Shown here piece by piece: positions 23,715 to 36,919 of a DNA stretch of 64,000 nt. The notes beneath the pieces are model-generated. The model had not been told where the DNA came from. It ran no database searches and was given only the letters and a program-made list of their open reading frames with translations. Position 1 is the stretch's first letter; every line of letters begins with the position of its first letter. This stretch comes from Phorcus lineatus (Eukaryota > Mollusca > Gastropoda > Trochida > Trochidae), in the NCBI GenBank assembly GCA_921293015.1, contig OV121086.1, forward strand, positions 45,401,402-45,465,401, read 5' to 3'. A program made the position numbers and the translations under genes.

Positions 23715-24240
23715 TAGAGACAGACAGACAGATAATTTATTTCAGTCTCACCTCATACAGATAATCTATGTACATGATAAAAGTATAATTGATGAGCTAT
23801 CCCACATGGGATTATGAGACACTATAAAGGTAAAAAAAAGATACATACATAAAATTACACAGTATATAATATGTCATACTAAAACTTGATGCAAAAAGAT
23901 TTAAACTGTTACAACATCTGGCTAAGTATATAAAAAGGAATTTCTAAAATTTAAGATATCCATTCAGGTTTTGGCAGTAACTCTAAAAATATGTGGGCAT
24001 GACATAATAAAAGCTAATTTTTCCAGATCGGGTAGAATATAAAAATTATCATTAAATTTTGAGCATAATGATAACCAATTAGTTTTTATATAACGGGCAG
24101 TGTCAAAGTACATGCGTTTCAGTCTCAACAGCATCCTTACAGTTAAAACATACTCTCTTCTCTACGGGTGTGTTATTGTATCGGCCAGTTTTAACATTTA
24201 GGGGGACAATTCTACATCTAAACATCGAAAGAGCTCGACG
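23715..24240 (-). pseudogene. 3' fragment of a LINE (non-LTR retrotransposon)
   Basis: On the minus strand, from about 24230, a frame reads MFRCRIVPLNVKTGRY...EKRVCFNC..AVETETHVL, then a stop, then HCPLYKN. This is the Cys/His-bearing tail common at the C terminus of LINE ORF2 proteins. The following AT-rich tail and the GACAGACAGA run near 23720-23735 look like the 3' end. Only the last part is present, so it is a typical 5'-truncated insertion. Confidence 0.6.
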
Positions 24241-24423
24241 GTGACGTTACACCTCACCTGATCGCTGTTTAACTGACAGCCGAATTTGTCGAGGACGCCG
24301 TCCTAGACTCAAACGTAATTTTTTTAAAATATCATTTTGTTAATTACTATTAAAAGAAATGCAATTGGATCGGCTATTGTTAGAAGGAATAGACCTCGTG
24401 TAAAATTGACGTATTTCAGCTTC

Positions 24424-24426
<3 letters not shown>

Positions 24427-24471
<45 letters not shown>
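24427..24471. repeat. AT dinucleotide microsatellite
   Basis: About 22 uninterrupted AT units. Confidence 0.95.
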
Positions 24472-24472
<1 letters not shown>

Positions 24473-24949
24473 GATCATATATATTCGATCGTATATATCG
24501 AATTCAATTCATCATCTATGGTATTTTGACACATAACAGCACCAGTTAAGATATCACGAAAATCACAGAGTGTAACGTCAGTCGTATTTTTTCAAACCAT
24601 CTGTGTTTTTCATTTCATTACTTTGGTCCTTTGAAAATACTTTCTCAATGACATAAACGAGTCATCGCCAAAAACAATTTCAATCAAAAATAAGAAATAA
24701 TTGATAAGGGCTCAAATGTTGATTTCTGTATTTCCTGTGAAGCAATGATAATAAATATTTTTTTAAAATAAAATGATAGAAGTTACATGAATTCATTTCC
24801 TCTATCTATCATACGCACATTACCACCACACATACAATAAGAAGGCTTTACAAATGAACTAAAAGTAGTGAGTAAAGTAATTTAAGTAGCGCTCCGGTGT
24901 AAGTCCCTCTTTATACAGCGAGTTGAGGGCGACACATGCCTCGTCCAAC

Positions 24950-24962
24950 GTTGCCTGGCGAC
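24950..24962. promoter_or_regulatory. RFX X-box in the centrin-like gene promoter
   Basis: GTTGCC-T-GGCGAC satisfies the X-box consensus (RYYNYY, 1-3 spacer, RRNRAC) at every position and lies 87 bp upstream of the ATG. RFX factors drive ciliary and centriolar genes through proximal X-boxes, so site, distance and gene product agree. Confidence 0.6.
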
Positions 24963-25048
24963 AAGACTTGTTTCAATATGGCGGCGTCCTATCGTACACA
25001 CTGACAAGAGGTTAGCGAGGGGTAGAGTGAACGAGAGAAAGATTGAGA

Positions 25049-28000
25049 ATGCCTGTCAAGAAGAAAGTGAAAGGAAAGAAGAAAGGAAAAAAAGGAGGGA
25101 GTAAACCTCAAACTCCGGAGGGTCCGCGTGACCCCCTGAAACCCGACTATGTCCCCCCGCCACCTAAACCTGGTGAGAAGGTAGGTCACACAACTAACTC
25201 TAACCTTTCCGTCATATGGTAATTGTTAACTTTAGAAGGCCTTTTCTGCTTCGTAAATCATCTGATTTTGTATGCGTAGGCTAATAACAAAAGATTACAC
25301 GCGGATGTTTCTGGATACGGTTATGTATTGTATCACGTTACCGACCTTACTCTCTGGTTACATCACTGAATTGCGAGAGTATTCATTTCTTAATATGACA
25401 ACAAATACAATAATTATAGTAATGTGTTTCTATGACACTTAAATATTCCTAAGTTACCTACGTATGTTTTTCTTAATTCTTACCACAGTAATCACAGTTT
25501 GATTTTTATAGTTTCTTGTTAGGACTAATTACCAATGCATGATGAAAACTTTTTTCAAATGAGGTATTATCTTTAGTGTAAAGGTGTCGAATAGGTTGCG
25601 TGAATGCTAATCTCTGTGTGTTCAATTTGGTGTCTAGCTACTGTTACCGCATCTCTTTCTCTGTATACCGTCTAGATAGTTATAGGCCTACCAAACCCTA
25701 TTCAGTAGACGAGAATTTTTTTTTAGTTTAAAAGTGTCTACTTGGGTATTAGAACATGTTGTTGTCAGTTGCTAATACCACATTCCTCTAAGGAATATTT
25801 CTCTGTAAGTGTTTCATAGTTGTACCAACTCTATGTATACAGCTAATGAAGCTTCTGACGTGTCACCCAGTCGACGAGAAGGAGGTCCATGGCGTCAAGG
25901 TGTCCAGCAGGGTGTTAGAACAACTTACAGCACAGGAGGTCCGAGACCTCAGGGTCGTTTTCGAGATCTTCGACACCGACAGCAGCGGGTGGGTTAATAA
26001 CCATGTGCTTCTCTCTTGAGAACTAAAGAATGTTTTAAAATGTTAATCACCCTGCTACTTCAGCGTGTTTGTATTAGCTTAGCCTCCTTAGAAATTCTCT
26101 AATATCTATCGATTTAAATGTCTTGTATTTCCGCTTTCTGATAAGTCTTTCCTGTTTTGTGGGTTAATTCATTCACAATGTGCATATTTACCGAACGTGT
26201 TCAAGTTGCAAGTTTGTGACCCAATCTTGATCTAAAAGATAACGATGGATGCTGAGTATGAATCGAGCAATATGATACACTAACCAGCGGTATTAATTCA
26301 TGATATGAAAATGTGATATCATTGAAAGTGTTTATAAGGTTATATAGCTAGTATTCATGTAAATGATACGTTTAATTAAGGCCTTGACACATTTCAGGAC
26401 GTTCGATTTCATTGAAGAATTATAAGTCTAAAGTATTTGACATTTTTTTACGAATATTTGCGATTTTTTAAAAGAGCAACATTAACACCATTAGTGTTTT
26501 GACACGTATGAAATTAAAACAAAACTAATAAAATAAAGGAGTTTCCATAATGAGCAGGGAATGAATATATCAACAAACAACAACATATATCCGACTGTTC
26601 ATTCTTCTGCAGGTTCTTGGGTCCTCTTGAACTGAAGAAATCGATGCGTGTTTTAGGCTTCAAGATCACGCGAGAAGAGGCGAGAAGGATGATCGCGGAT
26701 ATAAGTCTCAAGGGCCGAGCGTGAGTTTCATTCATTTCAGAATTTGATAAAAAAATGTTTGACCGAATATGCAAAATTCATTGAATACAATCAAACATAT
26801 TTGTTACATAAAAACTGATGTCGCTACAAAAAAACACCTTGTAAACGAAAACAATTTTATGTAATAACGGTAATTGTCAATTCGTAAATGTACCTAATTC
26901 TTAGGAATAATGAACGTTGTTATAGAATCAAATAAGAAATCATAGAGACTTCGACATTGCTACAACCTACAAACTTTCATCGTGAATTATCTCATGGTAA
27001 CCCAAGATCGACGATATTTGGATGAACAAACTATTTATTGCCTTCATGGGCACTTCTGTATTGTAAAGAACAGCTAGACGCGGTATTTGTATTAAGAAAT
27101 TTATCGAATATTTCAATGGGTTCAAATTATAACACCATCAGCAAATGTCTCAATCGCATTGTATTATAAAAGGTTGATGCCATAAATATACAAACCGAAC
27201 TACATTCCTGAAAATATTCTTTGCACATCAAAAACACTGATTCCTTTACTTCCTACGTTGAAAATGATTGAAAATATGAAATTAAACCAAATCGGTTTAC
27301 TTACCAAGTGAAAATGAATCGTCACCTTATTCTTGCGTCTTACCATAATTTGATTGTTAATATGATTTTTATCACAATATGTTATCGTCTTATGATTATA
27401 TTAGTAATTTTTCAATTTCACCATTTTTTTGCGTCTTACAATGATGTTCATTGTACGCAGTAAATGAAAAGAAATAGTTGCGTCCTACAATGAATATGAT
27501 TAATAATATTATGTATGTCTACATGAAATGGCCGGAAATGCATGTTACAATTATTATTATCATTATGTATAGAAATTTACACTGAATAGTTTCTCCTAGT
27601 ATGATTATGATAATGTAGCATATATAGAATCATACGAAATGCTTGCTCCTGCTACAAGTACAAGTATATTTGTAAACTTTAGGAAGCTTGACTTCACGGA
27701 GTTCCTGGAGGCTGTGATAGATCGACAGGGGGACAACAGGGACGTGTACGACGAGATACTCAAGGGCTTCCAGATGTTCGATACAGGTGAGATTATCTGT
27801 TGATTTGACAGTTTTAGGGGCGGAACGACCATTTCTGCTCAATACGGAATCAGTAGCACACGCCCCCTTTTTCAGAATCAATGAAGCTTACATATGAAAA
27901 CGAAACAGTCATGAGGACTGTAGTGCAAAAGGTTGAATTTTGAACATTGAATAAGGTAAAGAAAGTTTAAAATATTGAATTCCCAGAAGCGGTCCTAAGA

Positions 28001-29304
28001 ACAAATTAAGTTCATATCCTTAGACGGCAAACATAGCGAATTTAGAAATATTTTTACTGATGTGGGCATGCAAAATACGAAACATGTTCCCTGTGTTGTT
28101 AATAGTTACAGAAGTAGCTCTCCGCCATCCCCTACCACTAAGCTACAAAATATCTCCAACCCCACCTTTTATATTGGAGCTATGTTAAGTTTCATTCAGT
28201 CCACGGTATTCCATCGAGTTCCATTTGTCCATCGTCACAAAATGGTTCTAATTTATGTTAATGGATTCAATATCTTCGCTATTAATTAATGGAATGCAAC
28301 GACGTTTGGCATATATTAAATACATTGAACGGATTTGCTGCGTATGTATCCTCTGCATAATACGTATTTGTATAAGATGATAGATTGATACTGTGTGAAC
28401 GTTTTGACAGCATGTATTGCATATTGAATGTAACTAAAATCGTATCACGAAGCGAAAATCATAGGGATATTAAAGCTTGAGGCAATTAACTTTGCGGCCG
28501 TAAAATCCTTATGTGGACAAGGCTAGACATCCATCCGGTTATAGTAAAGGGTTTTATGATTAACCTTCATTTGAGTAAATTCTTTTAGGAACTTTAAATG
28601 TGAAATGAATTTTATTTAAACTATCAATTAAAGGGAGACTGTGTTTCAGACTGGACGGGTGTATATCAAATTTCTTTTCGGATTTCTACTTTTGATTGCT
28701 TTTTTAATACATAATCATAGATACTCATTTTGTTATCGGTGGTTAAAAGTTTTTAATTCTAGGGAAAGTGTACCGTGTTTCAGACGGGACGGACTGCATG
28801 TCGAATCGCTTATGAATTTAAATATTCACTCATAACTATACCTTTATGATAAAGATAAAAAAACAAAAACATATGTAAATTTTAAAGAGAGAGTGTGCGC
28901 TGTATTTCTGACAGACTGTATCTTGCCTTTCTTACAAAACCAACAGCTGCCATTGAAATATTTAATTTAATTCAAGTTATTCATAATGGTGAAGCAAAGT
29001 AAGTTTAGATGAGACTTTGCTCTAATTCACATTGGCCTATGACGGGCTGTATCTCTAAATTCTTGTTAATTACTTCTTCCCTGCCTTCAAACACAAATGA
29101 CATGTACAAGTGATTAACACTGATGTTTCAGAGGGTACGGGGTGCATCGACGCGCAGAACCTAAGACAGGCGTGTAAAGAGACGGGCATTAAGTTCACCC
29201 AGAAGGAATTACAGGAGATGATAGAAGAAGCAGACGTCAACGGAGACGGATTCGTAGACAAGGAGGAGTTCATCAGGATCATGCTGCAGACGAACCTCTT
29301 CTGA
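25049..29304 (+). CDS. Centrin-like EF-hand protein
   Basis: Five exons: 25049-25180, 25843-25988, 26613-26720, 27683-27786 and 29132-29304. All phases close, giving 220 residues. Residues 1-44 (exon 1) are a Lys/Gly/Pro-rich basic leader (MPVKKKVKGKKKGKKG...). Four EF-hands follow: loop 1 DTDSSGFLGPLE is canonical, loop 2 (SLKGRAKLDFTE) lacks its first Asp, loop 3 (DTEGTGCIDAQN) ends in Asn as in centrins, and loop 4 (DVNGDGFVDKEE) is canonical. The end EEFIRIMLQTNLF parallels the centrin terminus. Centrins are calcium-binding proteins of centrioles, basal bodies and contractile fibres. The protein is longer than the usual 170 or so residues because of the basic leader. An X-box lies upstream. 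The long 3' UTR probably ends after AATAAA at 30406-30411. It could be a centrin paralogue rather than a core centrin. Confidence 0.85.
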
Positions 29305-30405
29305 AGCTTATTCTGGTGCCAAACCATCCTGTCAATGTCTTGGATCAATGTCCGAGTTCAACGTATTGAGAGAATTTGGTATCGGTTGGGTGAACAGTGT
29401 CTCTCTGTCAGCAGTGTTTTTCTGAAGATGAACATGTTTTGAAGTCAAGACCAGATCCAAACTGATGTGGTTTAAAGGCAGGACTGTGATCTTCAGACAA
29501 TAAGGAGATGGTTAATCTCAGGACACGCCCTAAGGAACGTTCAACTAGAAGACGCTGCTGCTGAATCTCTTCTGAAGTCACCGGGAGCGATTGCGAACCG
29601 CTGTAGGGGCTCATGAGTGTGCAATGCAGGCAACAACGTTTCATTTAGGGTTCATCAGACCTTGTTGAAGTTCGAGTTTATCATATCATGTCAAAACTAC
29701 TTTTGTTGTTTTATCATTAGCTGTGCAGGGAACTATCTTTATAATCTAACTATAATGTATATAATCGAACCAAAGATTTTGAATGTAGTTTTGCCGGAGT
29801 ATTGTCTATTACTGATGGGGTCAACATAGTCAACATTCCCAAAATTCTGAGCTTTGTCAAACGATATTATATATTGATAATATTCATCTTGAAAACTTAT
29901 TCTGCTTCTTGGAGGTAACATCTGAAGTGTATCAGAAATATCAAAGTTCTATGTTCGAATCTCAATCATGAAATACCGGTACCATGTTTTACAATAGAAA
30001 TGAGTAGTTTTTAGAAATTTTCAACTTTACTTCTCGTTGTTTTGGACTATTTTGAATGACATGAATTATCATCTCATCAAAGATTTTTCGAATTAATTCC
30101 AATTTGTGGTTCAAAGAACAGATGTAATGAAATTTATAGCAATCCAAGGTGTCTTAGGAGGTTTCCAATGTCTCAAAATCTCCAATCACATCGAGGTAAA
30201 CTTACATATTTGACATGATTTATAGAAATAGTCCTCTATTGGAGCTGGAGATAAAAAAAACTTGGAACATGTTTTGAGATAAGATCAGTATATCGGTGAC
30301 TATGAAATCACAAAGTTGTTGCAATATTATAACCCCAACTTGCAATATTGTACATTTAATCTAACGAGCTTGTTTGAAAGTTTAACCATGAAATATTGTG
30401 TTGTG

Positions 30406-30411
30406 AATAAA
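30406..30411 (+). terminator. Poly(A) signal of the centrin-like gene
   Basis: AATAAA about 1.1 kb after the stop codon, the first good signal downstream. Confidence 0.45.
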
Positions 30412-31117
30412 TCATTGCTGAAATTGATGTGTTACTTCTTTCTCCTTTTAATAATAAGATAAAAAAGTTTTAATGGATACGTCATTTACATTATAAATTG
30501 TTGTATCCATTCCGATTCCACTTTAACCAAGAATAATTTCGCACTTTGAAGTTTACACATAATCCTGAACGTTGATTGGTTGAGAGCACGGTCATGTGAT
30601 CTTAATTCCAGAGGTCCATTTCCCATAAAGTGTCCGAATAAAATGTTCATACTTGTGTGAACAGTTTCTAGCCGATCTAGGTCGTGTGAACATTTACCGG
30701 AACTACTTTACTTGCTGGATGTCCAAGTCGAATCTAGTGACAAATTTATATAAATTCTTACTTACCATATTCGCTTTTCTTTATTCAGTAAAATAAAAAG
30801 AAGTAATTGAATATATAATTTGTTATATTTAATTGTTTCTATGATTCTTGAATATGCATCGCATCAGGTGTTTTTGCCTTTTAAACTGAAGCGAACAAAA
30901 CGAGATGCCCTTCGACAATCGCAAGACAAATTTCACATCACGATCATTTTAGGGATATACTAAACCCGATAAAACAGTCACGATAAATCCATACTTGATA
31001 AGTGAGGGGAGAATGATCTGTCCTTGTAATAATAGCCTTGCTAGAACGACTGTTGTTTACATATTTAGGCGAAGAGACACGAACAAATGTCGGCTCATAG
31101 CGGCCGCCATGACGTGC
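30412..31117. other. Intergenic, nothing recognised
   Basis: AT-rich sequence without an exon or repeat that I can support. Confidence 0.4.
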
Positions 31118-31228
31118 CCAGGTAGCACACCTACATCGGCCCGATGTCGGCTAACTATAGCGGCACCGTCGGCACTTGTTTTACATCGGCAAACTGCGTC
31201 GGGCCGACATCGGACTGATGAGTAAACT
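31118..31228 (+). repeat. Terminal-type repeat rich in ATCGGCCCGA, left copy
   Basis: Begins CCCAGGTAGCACACCTACAT and continues with variants of the palindromic word TCGGCCCGA. The same 27-bp start recurs, with one difference, in the opposite orientation at 38633-38659. Confidence 0.6.
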
Positions 31229-31597
31229 TGGAGTTTATAGAATTCTTATATAGAATCCTTCTCAATAAATGATACGGCCCCTTTTTAGTGACGATATGAA
31301 TAAAATGGAAACATAATTATTTAATTTCTTTAGATATATAGCTGCTTTGGTTACATGAAATTTTTCATGCATCTATTCATTATAAAAAAAATATTTGAAA
31401 GTAACTGTATTTTTTTAGCCTTCTGTCTTTAAACATTTGACACCAAAATATTTCACATACAGTTAATATTTTTCTTGAATTGACAATATACAAAATCCTT
31501 TTGCTGTGAACATATTTTTATTTTTTTTATACAATCTCTTTTTCCGCATCGCAATCCCACTTTTATATAAATGTTTCGTTTTTAATCACTATGCAAG

Positions 31598-33563
31598 TTT
31601 TGATGATAACCCAGTGTCGTCTGCTCCAGTTGATGTTACTCAAACTGCGCCTAAAGTTGAAAGTAAGTATTTTAAAAATTTATAATCTTTTCATTGTCTG
31701 TGACGTTAAAACAGGATTGGCGTACAAAGGTTACTCTTGATCATGTTTGCTGTTGATGAGTAGATGTTTGAGTATAACCAAATTACTGTTGCAAAGTTAC
31801 GGTAATGTTGACCTTCATCATGTTATTAGGATGGCCATGCCATGGTTGTGTCTTGGCTTGGTGCACACTGTTCGTTTATTATATTGCATAAACAATGAAT
31901 TAGTCAACTGAAGTCAATAAATTATAATAGATCAGTACCATTGATGTACGCTTTGAAGATAAAATATATTAATTGCTGTGTGGTCGGTAACTGAAGCAAA
32001 CGGTGTGTCACTTTTATAGGTCATATCAGTCAAATTGCTCGTCACTGAATGTTTTGATGGTTGAGTCACAAAGTTGAGTGATAATTAACGAATATTATTG
32101 CGACTGGATGTTCATGTTGTTTACTGCCACCTGGATTCTTTCCCCAAAGCTTCTGCTAATAAGACAGTGAAATTTAAATGTTATTGGCGCGATGTCAAAG
32201 TTCACTGACGTTGATAAAAAATTGTGTCATCTCGTAGTCGTAGTGTTTATCTTTACCTTTACAAATGCTTTGTTATCTATTATAATTGAGGTAAATGTTG
32301 CTGTGATAGTATTAAAACTGTCACTATGCCAATTTTTCAAATTACTATCAAAATAAGCAAGACAACAACTATTTGATTTCCATTTCCATTTGACAGCCAT
32401 TAATATGTTTTTTGAATAAATCGTAGGCCTATGTACAGTGCTGTCAGGTAAAGCTACGCACCTAAGACATACATGATCATTCAACCGAGAAAATAAGTGA
32501 TAAAAACCAATTCATTGTTAAAGTTAAGAGCTTTCATTCAATTTTAAAACTGATTTTTGATGTTTAGGTAAGGATAAACCGATAGAGATCGATCAATATG
32601 TTGGTTTCAAATGACAATTGCTTTGTGAGAAGCAAACTGTTTGATGACGACATGTTTGCTAGGAATTTTGTCAGTTTTTACAAATTTGTGCGTTTGTTTG
32701 CTAGGAATTGTGTCAGATTTTACAAATTTGTGTGTCTTTTGTGCCTTATTTATCAACATTTAAATCCTTTTTACCTTTTCAAAAACTTCATGATATCATC
32801 CAACTTGCCCAAAGATGCTATGACATCAATTTATTACATCGTCCTGATTTTCTAGGTAAAAAATTACTCCATGAAAGGAATCAAAATCAATGACGACCAG
32901 GTACTCATGTGCGAGTTCATTAGATCAAAACAATTGACATTGAATGGGTTTTTATTACGTTAATTAATGCATAAATGTAATTGGGGTCTAGGGTTTTGAT
33001 TTTGAGCAATAATAAGTAACCACCAGTATGAGTATGTGAAATATCCAACACTTTTCAGAGTTAATTATAATCGCAACTGAACAAGATGTGAACTCTAGTT
33101 ATGAGCCTGAAAATCTATGCGGGAGTAATATTAATGGGCAAATATACCCGTTTCTTTTCCAATTTCATCGGAATTCTTTTATTTCAGGAGGGGATTTCCT
33201 TTGCCATCTGTCCAGGAGTACAATACCAGAGTAAGATTTGAGTAAGCATCACCTTTAATCATCAGATTTCCGTTTTTCATACATTTTATGATTTTTACAA
33301 GAATAACATTTATAATATTTAGTTCTAACTGGTTTATCATATATGATTTTAATCACTATATGTAATGTAATTCTTTATATGTTTTGTAGATATTTAGTAA
33401 AGGTAACTAACACAATTTTGGTTTATTTCATAACATATTTACTATATATGTTTTATTTTTTTCAGAGAAAAACTTTATCAGGGGCTGGTGGGATACTTCT
33501 TCTTTTCAAGAAAACAGGAAGCTTCACTGTCAAATTTTACCACCATTGTATCAGTTTTGCTAA
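31598..33563 (+). CDS. Possible small multi-exon gene of unknown function (5' end not found)
   Basis: Five short segments with good GT-AG borders keep one frame: about 31598-31662 (FDDNPVSSAPVDVTQTAPKVE), 32568-32599 (KDKPIEIDQY), 32856-32900 (VKNYSMKGIKINDDQ), 33188-33230 (EGISFAICPGVQYQ) and 33466-33563 (NFIRGWWDTSSFQENRKLH..., TAA stop). Phases run 1, 0, 0, 1 and agree at each junction. AATAAA overlaps the stop region at 33562-33567. The segments are short, so chance cannot be excluded, and no start codon is assigned. I do not recognise a family. It lies between the left GATGT-type repeat and the DIRS-like element, so it may belong to a transposon. Confidence 0.35.
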
Positions 33564-34039
33564 TAAAAATGCTGTACCGAAGGAGATGTTTTTCCTGAAT
33601 TTTTAGCATGTCTCGGTAACACTTGTTTGATGAATACTTGTTTGAATCAGGAAAATTACACCCAGGATATATTAAAGATTGATATAAACTCAGCTGTAAA
33701 GTAAGCAGAGGGTAAGATGTCAAAGAGTTGACAGTTCACTAATGATTAGTAATTCTACTACGTCTCTGACGTCATTCGTATCCACGTGAGATAGCGCATG
33801 CGTACTAGCCTCATTCTAGCTGCATGCCTGAAGCGTAATGAACGTCGGTCAACCTGTCCGTCGATTTTACGTCTTTTTTGCCTCTAATACCGAGAATAGA
33901 CGCTATTACTCGGTGAGTTAGTTGGTAGACGCTACCAACTTTATACCAAGTGAGCGAAATCTTGTTTTAATTACTTCCCTACCCTACCTGTCGCCTCTTT
34001 CAAGAGATTAGCTTTCAACGTGAACGTCTCTGAAACAAA

Positions 34040-35180
34040 ATGGCGGGCCCATCCACCTCGTCGGTGGATTTGGACATTGAACTGGGGGCAGAGGAGGTGT
34101 GTCTCACAACTGATGAGGATATTTTGTTAGAGGGTGACTCACCAGTTACTAAATCCTCGGAAAATAACCAGTTGATGTCTTTCCTTGGGAAATTGAGTGA
34201 CAACATGTCTCTTATGGTAGACTCTATGGCTAGCATGAATGCGGCGTGGCAGACGGCCACTCAAAACCCGGGTAAATGACCTATGAATGTTTCTGAGGTT
34301 GAAAATGGTCCAAGAAAAATTTCGAAAACTGACTCAGTTGTTTCGTCTGACGACGATGATGTATTGGATTTATTGAGAAACAATCCACCGAGTTCGGCTT
34401 CCCCGGCTCCTAACGCGGGAAATGTGGGGATAGACCCTGAATCGTGCGATGCTTTTTTGCAAGACATCGAGCAGTCTTATGACGTCGAAGATGTGACCTC
34501 AGAACCTATTTCTGAGAGTTTGTCCAAATTAGTTGATAAACGTTTTTCTGGTAAACTATCAGAGGACAAGATTAAAGCTTTGAATGAAAAATACCATCGG
34601 CCTTCGAATTGTGAGAAATTAAATGTGCCGAAAGTGAACTTAGAAATTTGGAAAAAGATGAACAACGGAGACAAAAGGAAAGATTTGCGTTTTTGCAACA
34701 TTCAGAAATCCATCATAAAAGCGAGCATGTGTGTCTCGAAATTTGCAGACTCTGCATTGAAAGCACGTGTTGAAGGCAAAATGCCGGATTGGAAAACAAT
34801 GTTGCAATTGTCAGCTGACACACTGGCCTTGCTGGGTCATGTGACCCATGGCCTTTCGCTTAAGCGACGTGAAAGTTTACGTCATGTAGTTGGTAAAGAA
34901 TACGGTGAAATGTGTGCTGCATATGTGCCGGTTACCAAGTTTTTATTCGGGGACAATTTGAGCAAACTGCTTAAGGACGTCAAGGACATGAGTAAGATTG
35001 GTGGCATGATGAAAAATGATACCAAAAACTTTCCTCAGAAGAAGTCTTTTTTATTCAATCGGAACGGTCAGGGGCAGTTGAACCGTTACCAGAATCAAGG
35101 CGAAAAAACTTGGTCGAACAACAAGTTCAAGTTTCAGAAATTCTCCAAGAAGAAAGGAGAGAGGGGGGAGCAGTAGACTC
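34040..35180 (+). other. DIRS-like element: gag-like region
   Basis: Acidic, Ser-rich N-terminal part and a basic, Asn/Gln/Lys-rich end, in the place where DIRS elements carry their gag-like product. No catalytic domain. Overlap with the following polymerase frame is normal for the family. Confidence 0.6.
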
Positions 35181-35199
35181 CACTAGCGCCTTGAAGGTG

Positions 35200-36250
35200 A
35201 GTGATGTTGATACTAACTTCATCAATTATCTGATAGATAAAGTTGAACAATTTGAGGCCGGTAGATTGAGATATTATTTTGAAAGCTGGCGACAGTTGAC
35301 TTCTGACCCGGAAGTTTTAGATATGGTAAAAGGTGCAAGTATTGAGCTTGAAAGTTTCCCTTATCAATCAAATTTGCCTTGTGGCTTTAAATTTTGTGAA
35401 AGTGAAAGAGAAATTATTTCCTTGGAAATACAAAATTTATTGGGGAAAAAGGTCATTGAGTTGACTAATCATGAATCAGGCGAATACATTTCTAATGTTT
35501 TTCTTACGCCTAAGAAAGATAATACATTCAGAATGATTTTGAACTTGAAAAGTTTCAATAAACATGTTGAGTACCATCATTTTAAGATGGATTCTTTATC
35601 TTCGGCTGTCAGGCTCATGCGAAAAGGCTGTTATATGGCATCTGTCGATCTGAAAGATGCTTATTATTGTGTTCCCATAGCTAAAAAAAGACAGAAAATA
35701 TCTCAAATTTGAATGGGAAGGAAAACTCTATCAATATACATGTTTTGCAAATGGGCTATGTTACTGTCCTAGGAAGTTTACAAAACTTTTAAAACCAGTT
35801 TTTTCTGCTCTTAGGAAAAAGGGCCATGTCTCCAGTGCTTATATTGATGACTCTATACTATTTGGAGAAAATTTCGGTGAATGTAAAGAAAATGTGAAAC
35901 AAACTGTTGATATGATGAATAGTCTGAGATTTGTTGTTCACCCTCGGTGTTCAAGCCCACACAGGAAATAATTTTCTTGGGTTTCATCTTAAATTCTGTT
36001 GACATGACAGTAAAACTTACCCGTGAAAAAGCTCTAAAATTAAAAAATGCTGTTCAAAAGCTCAGAGAGAGTTATCTCCCTTTCATTAAGGAAGTCGCTC
36101 AAGTCGTTGGTCTTATGGTAGCCAGTTTCCCCGGGGTCATGTACGGCCCTCTGTATTATAGACAGTTGGAAATAGAGAAAGCTGAGGCACTAAGTAGAGT
36201 TGGTTATGGTGGGAAAATTCCATTGAAACAAGTTACAATGTTGTAGATAG
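35200..36250 (+). other. DIRS-like element: reverse transcriptase region
   Basis: Recognisable polymerase motifs include FRMILNLKSFNKHV, ASVDLKDAYY and the YIDD box. Fossil copy. Confidence 0.75.
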
Positions 36251-36254
36251 GCCT

Positions 36255-36800
36255 GTGCCCGAGCATATCCTCACTACTGATGCTAGTCATACCGGCTGGG
36301 GTGCTACATTAGATAGTGTTAGAACTGGGGGTCAGTGGACCCCTCAGGAGGCGTGTCTACATATCAACTATCTTGAGTTGTATGCTGTCTTAATGGCCAT
36401 AAATCTTTTCACAGAGAAATTTGTGGTAAGAGTGTTAAAATCCTGAGTGATAATACAACTACCATCTCGTGTATCTCCCATATGGGAACTAGTCACTCAA
36501 AATTGTGTAACAGTGTTACAAGACAGATATGGGAATTCTGCATATTAGAAAATATTTGGCTGACCGCTTCTCATATACCTGGTATTCATAATGTTGAGGC
36601 TGACTTTGAATCTCGAAAAATTCGCCAAGAAGCTGAATGGAAACTGAATGAGCAAATTTTTACTCGACTGTTTAAAAGATTGAATCACTTTCCTAATGTT
36701 GATTTATTTGCCTCAAGATTAAATTATCAACTGAAGCCATATATCTCCTTTTTGCCAGATCCAGCAGCTTATGCTGTCGATTGTTTCTCTGTCTCGTGGA
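36255..36800 (+). other. DIRS-like element: RNase H and linker region
   Basis: LTTDASHTGWGA, the HINYLELYAV stretch and LSDNTT are RNase H landmarks. NVDLFASRLN and YAFPPFSII mark the conserved segment that follows RNase H in DIRS/Ngaro elements. Confidence 0.7.
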
Positions 36801-36919
36801 AAGATTATGATTTCTATGCTTTCCCTCCTTTCAGTATAATACCGCTGGTGTTGCAGAAAGAAGAGGGGGAGGGGGCGACGGGGACGATCATTGTTCCTTA
36901 CTGGACAACGCAGACCTGG

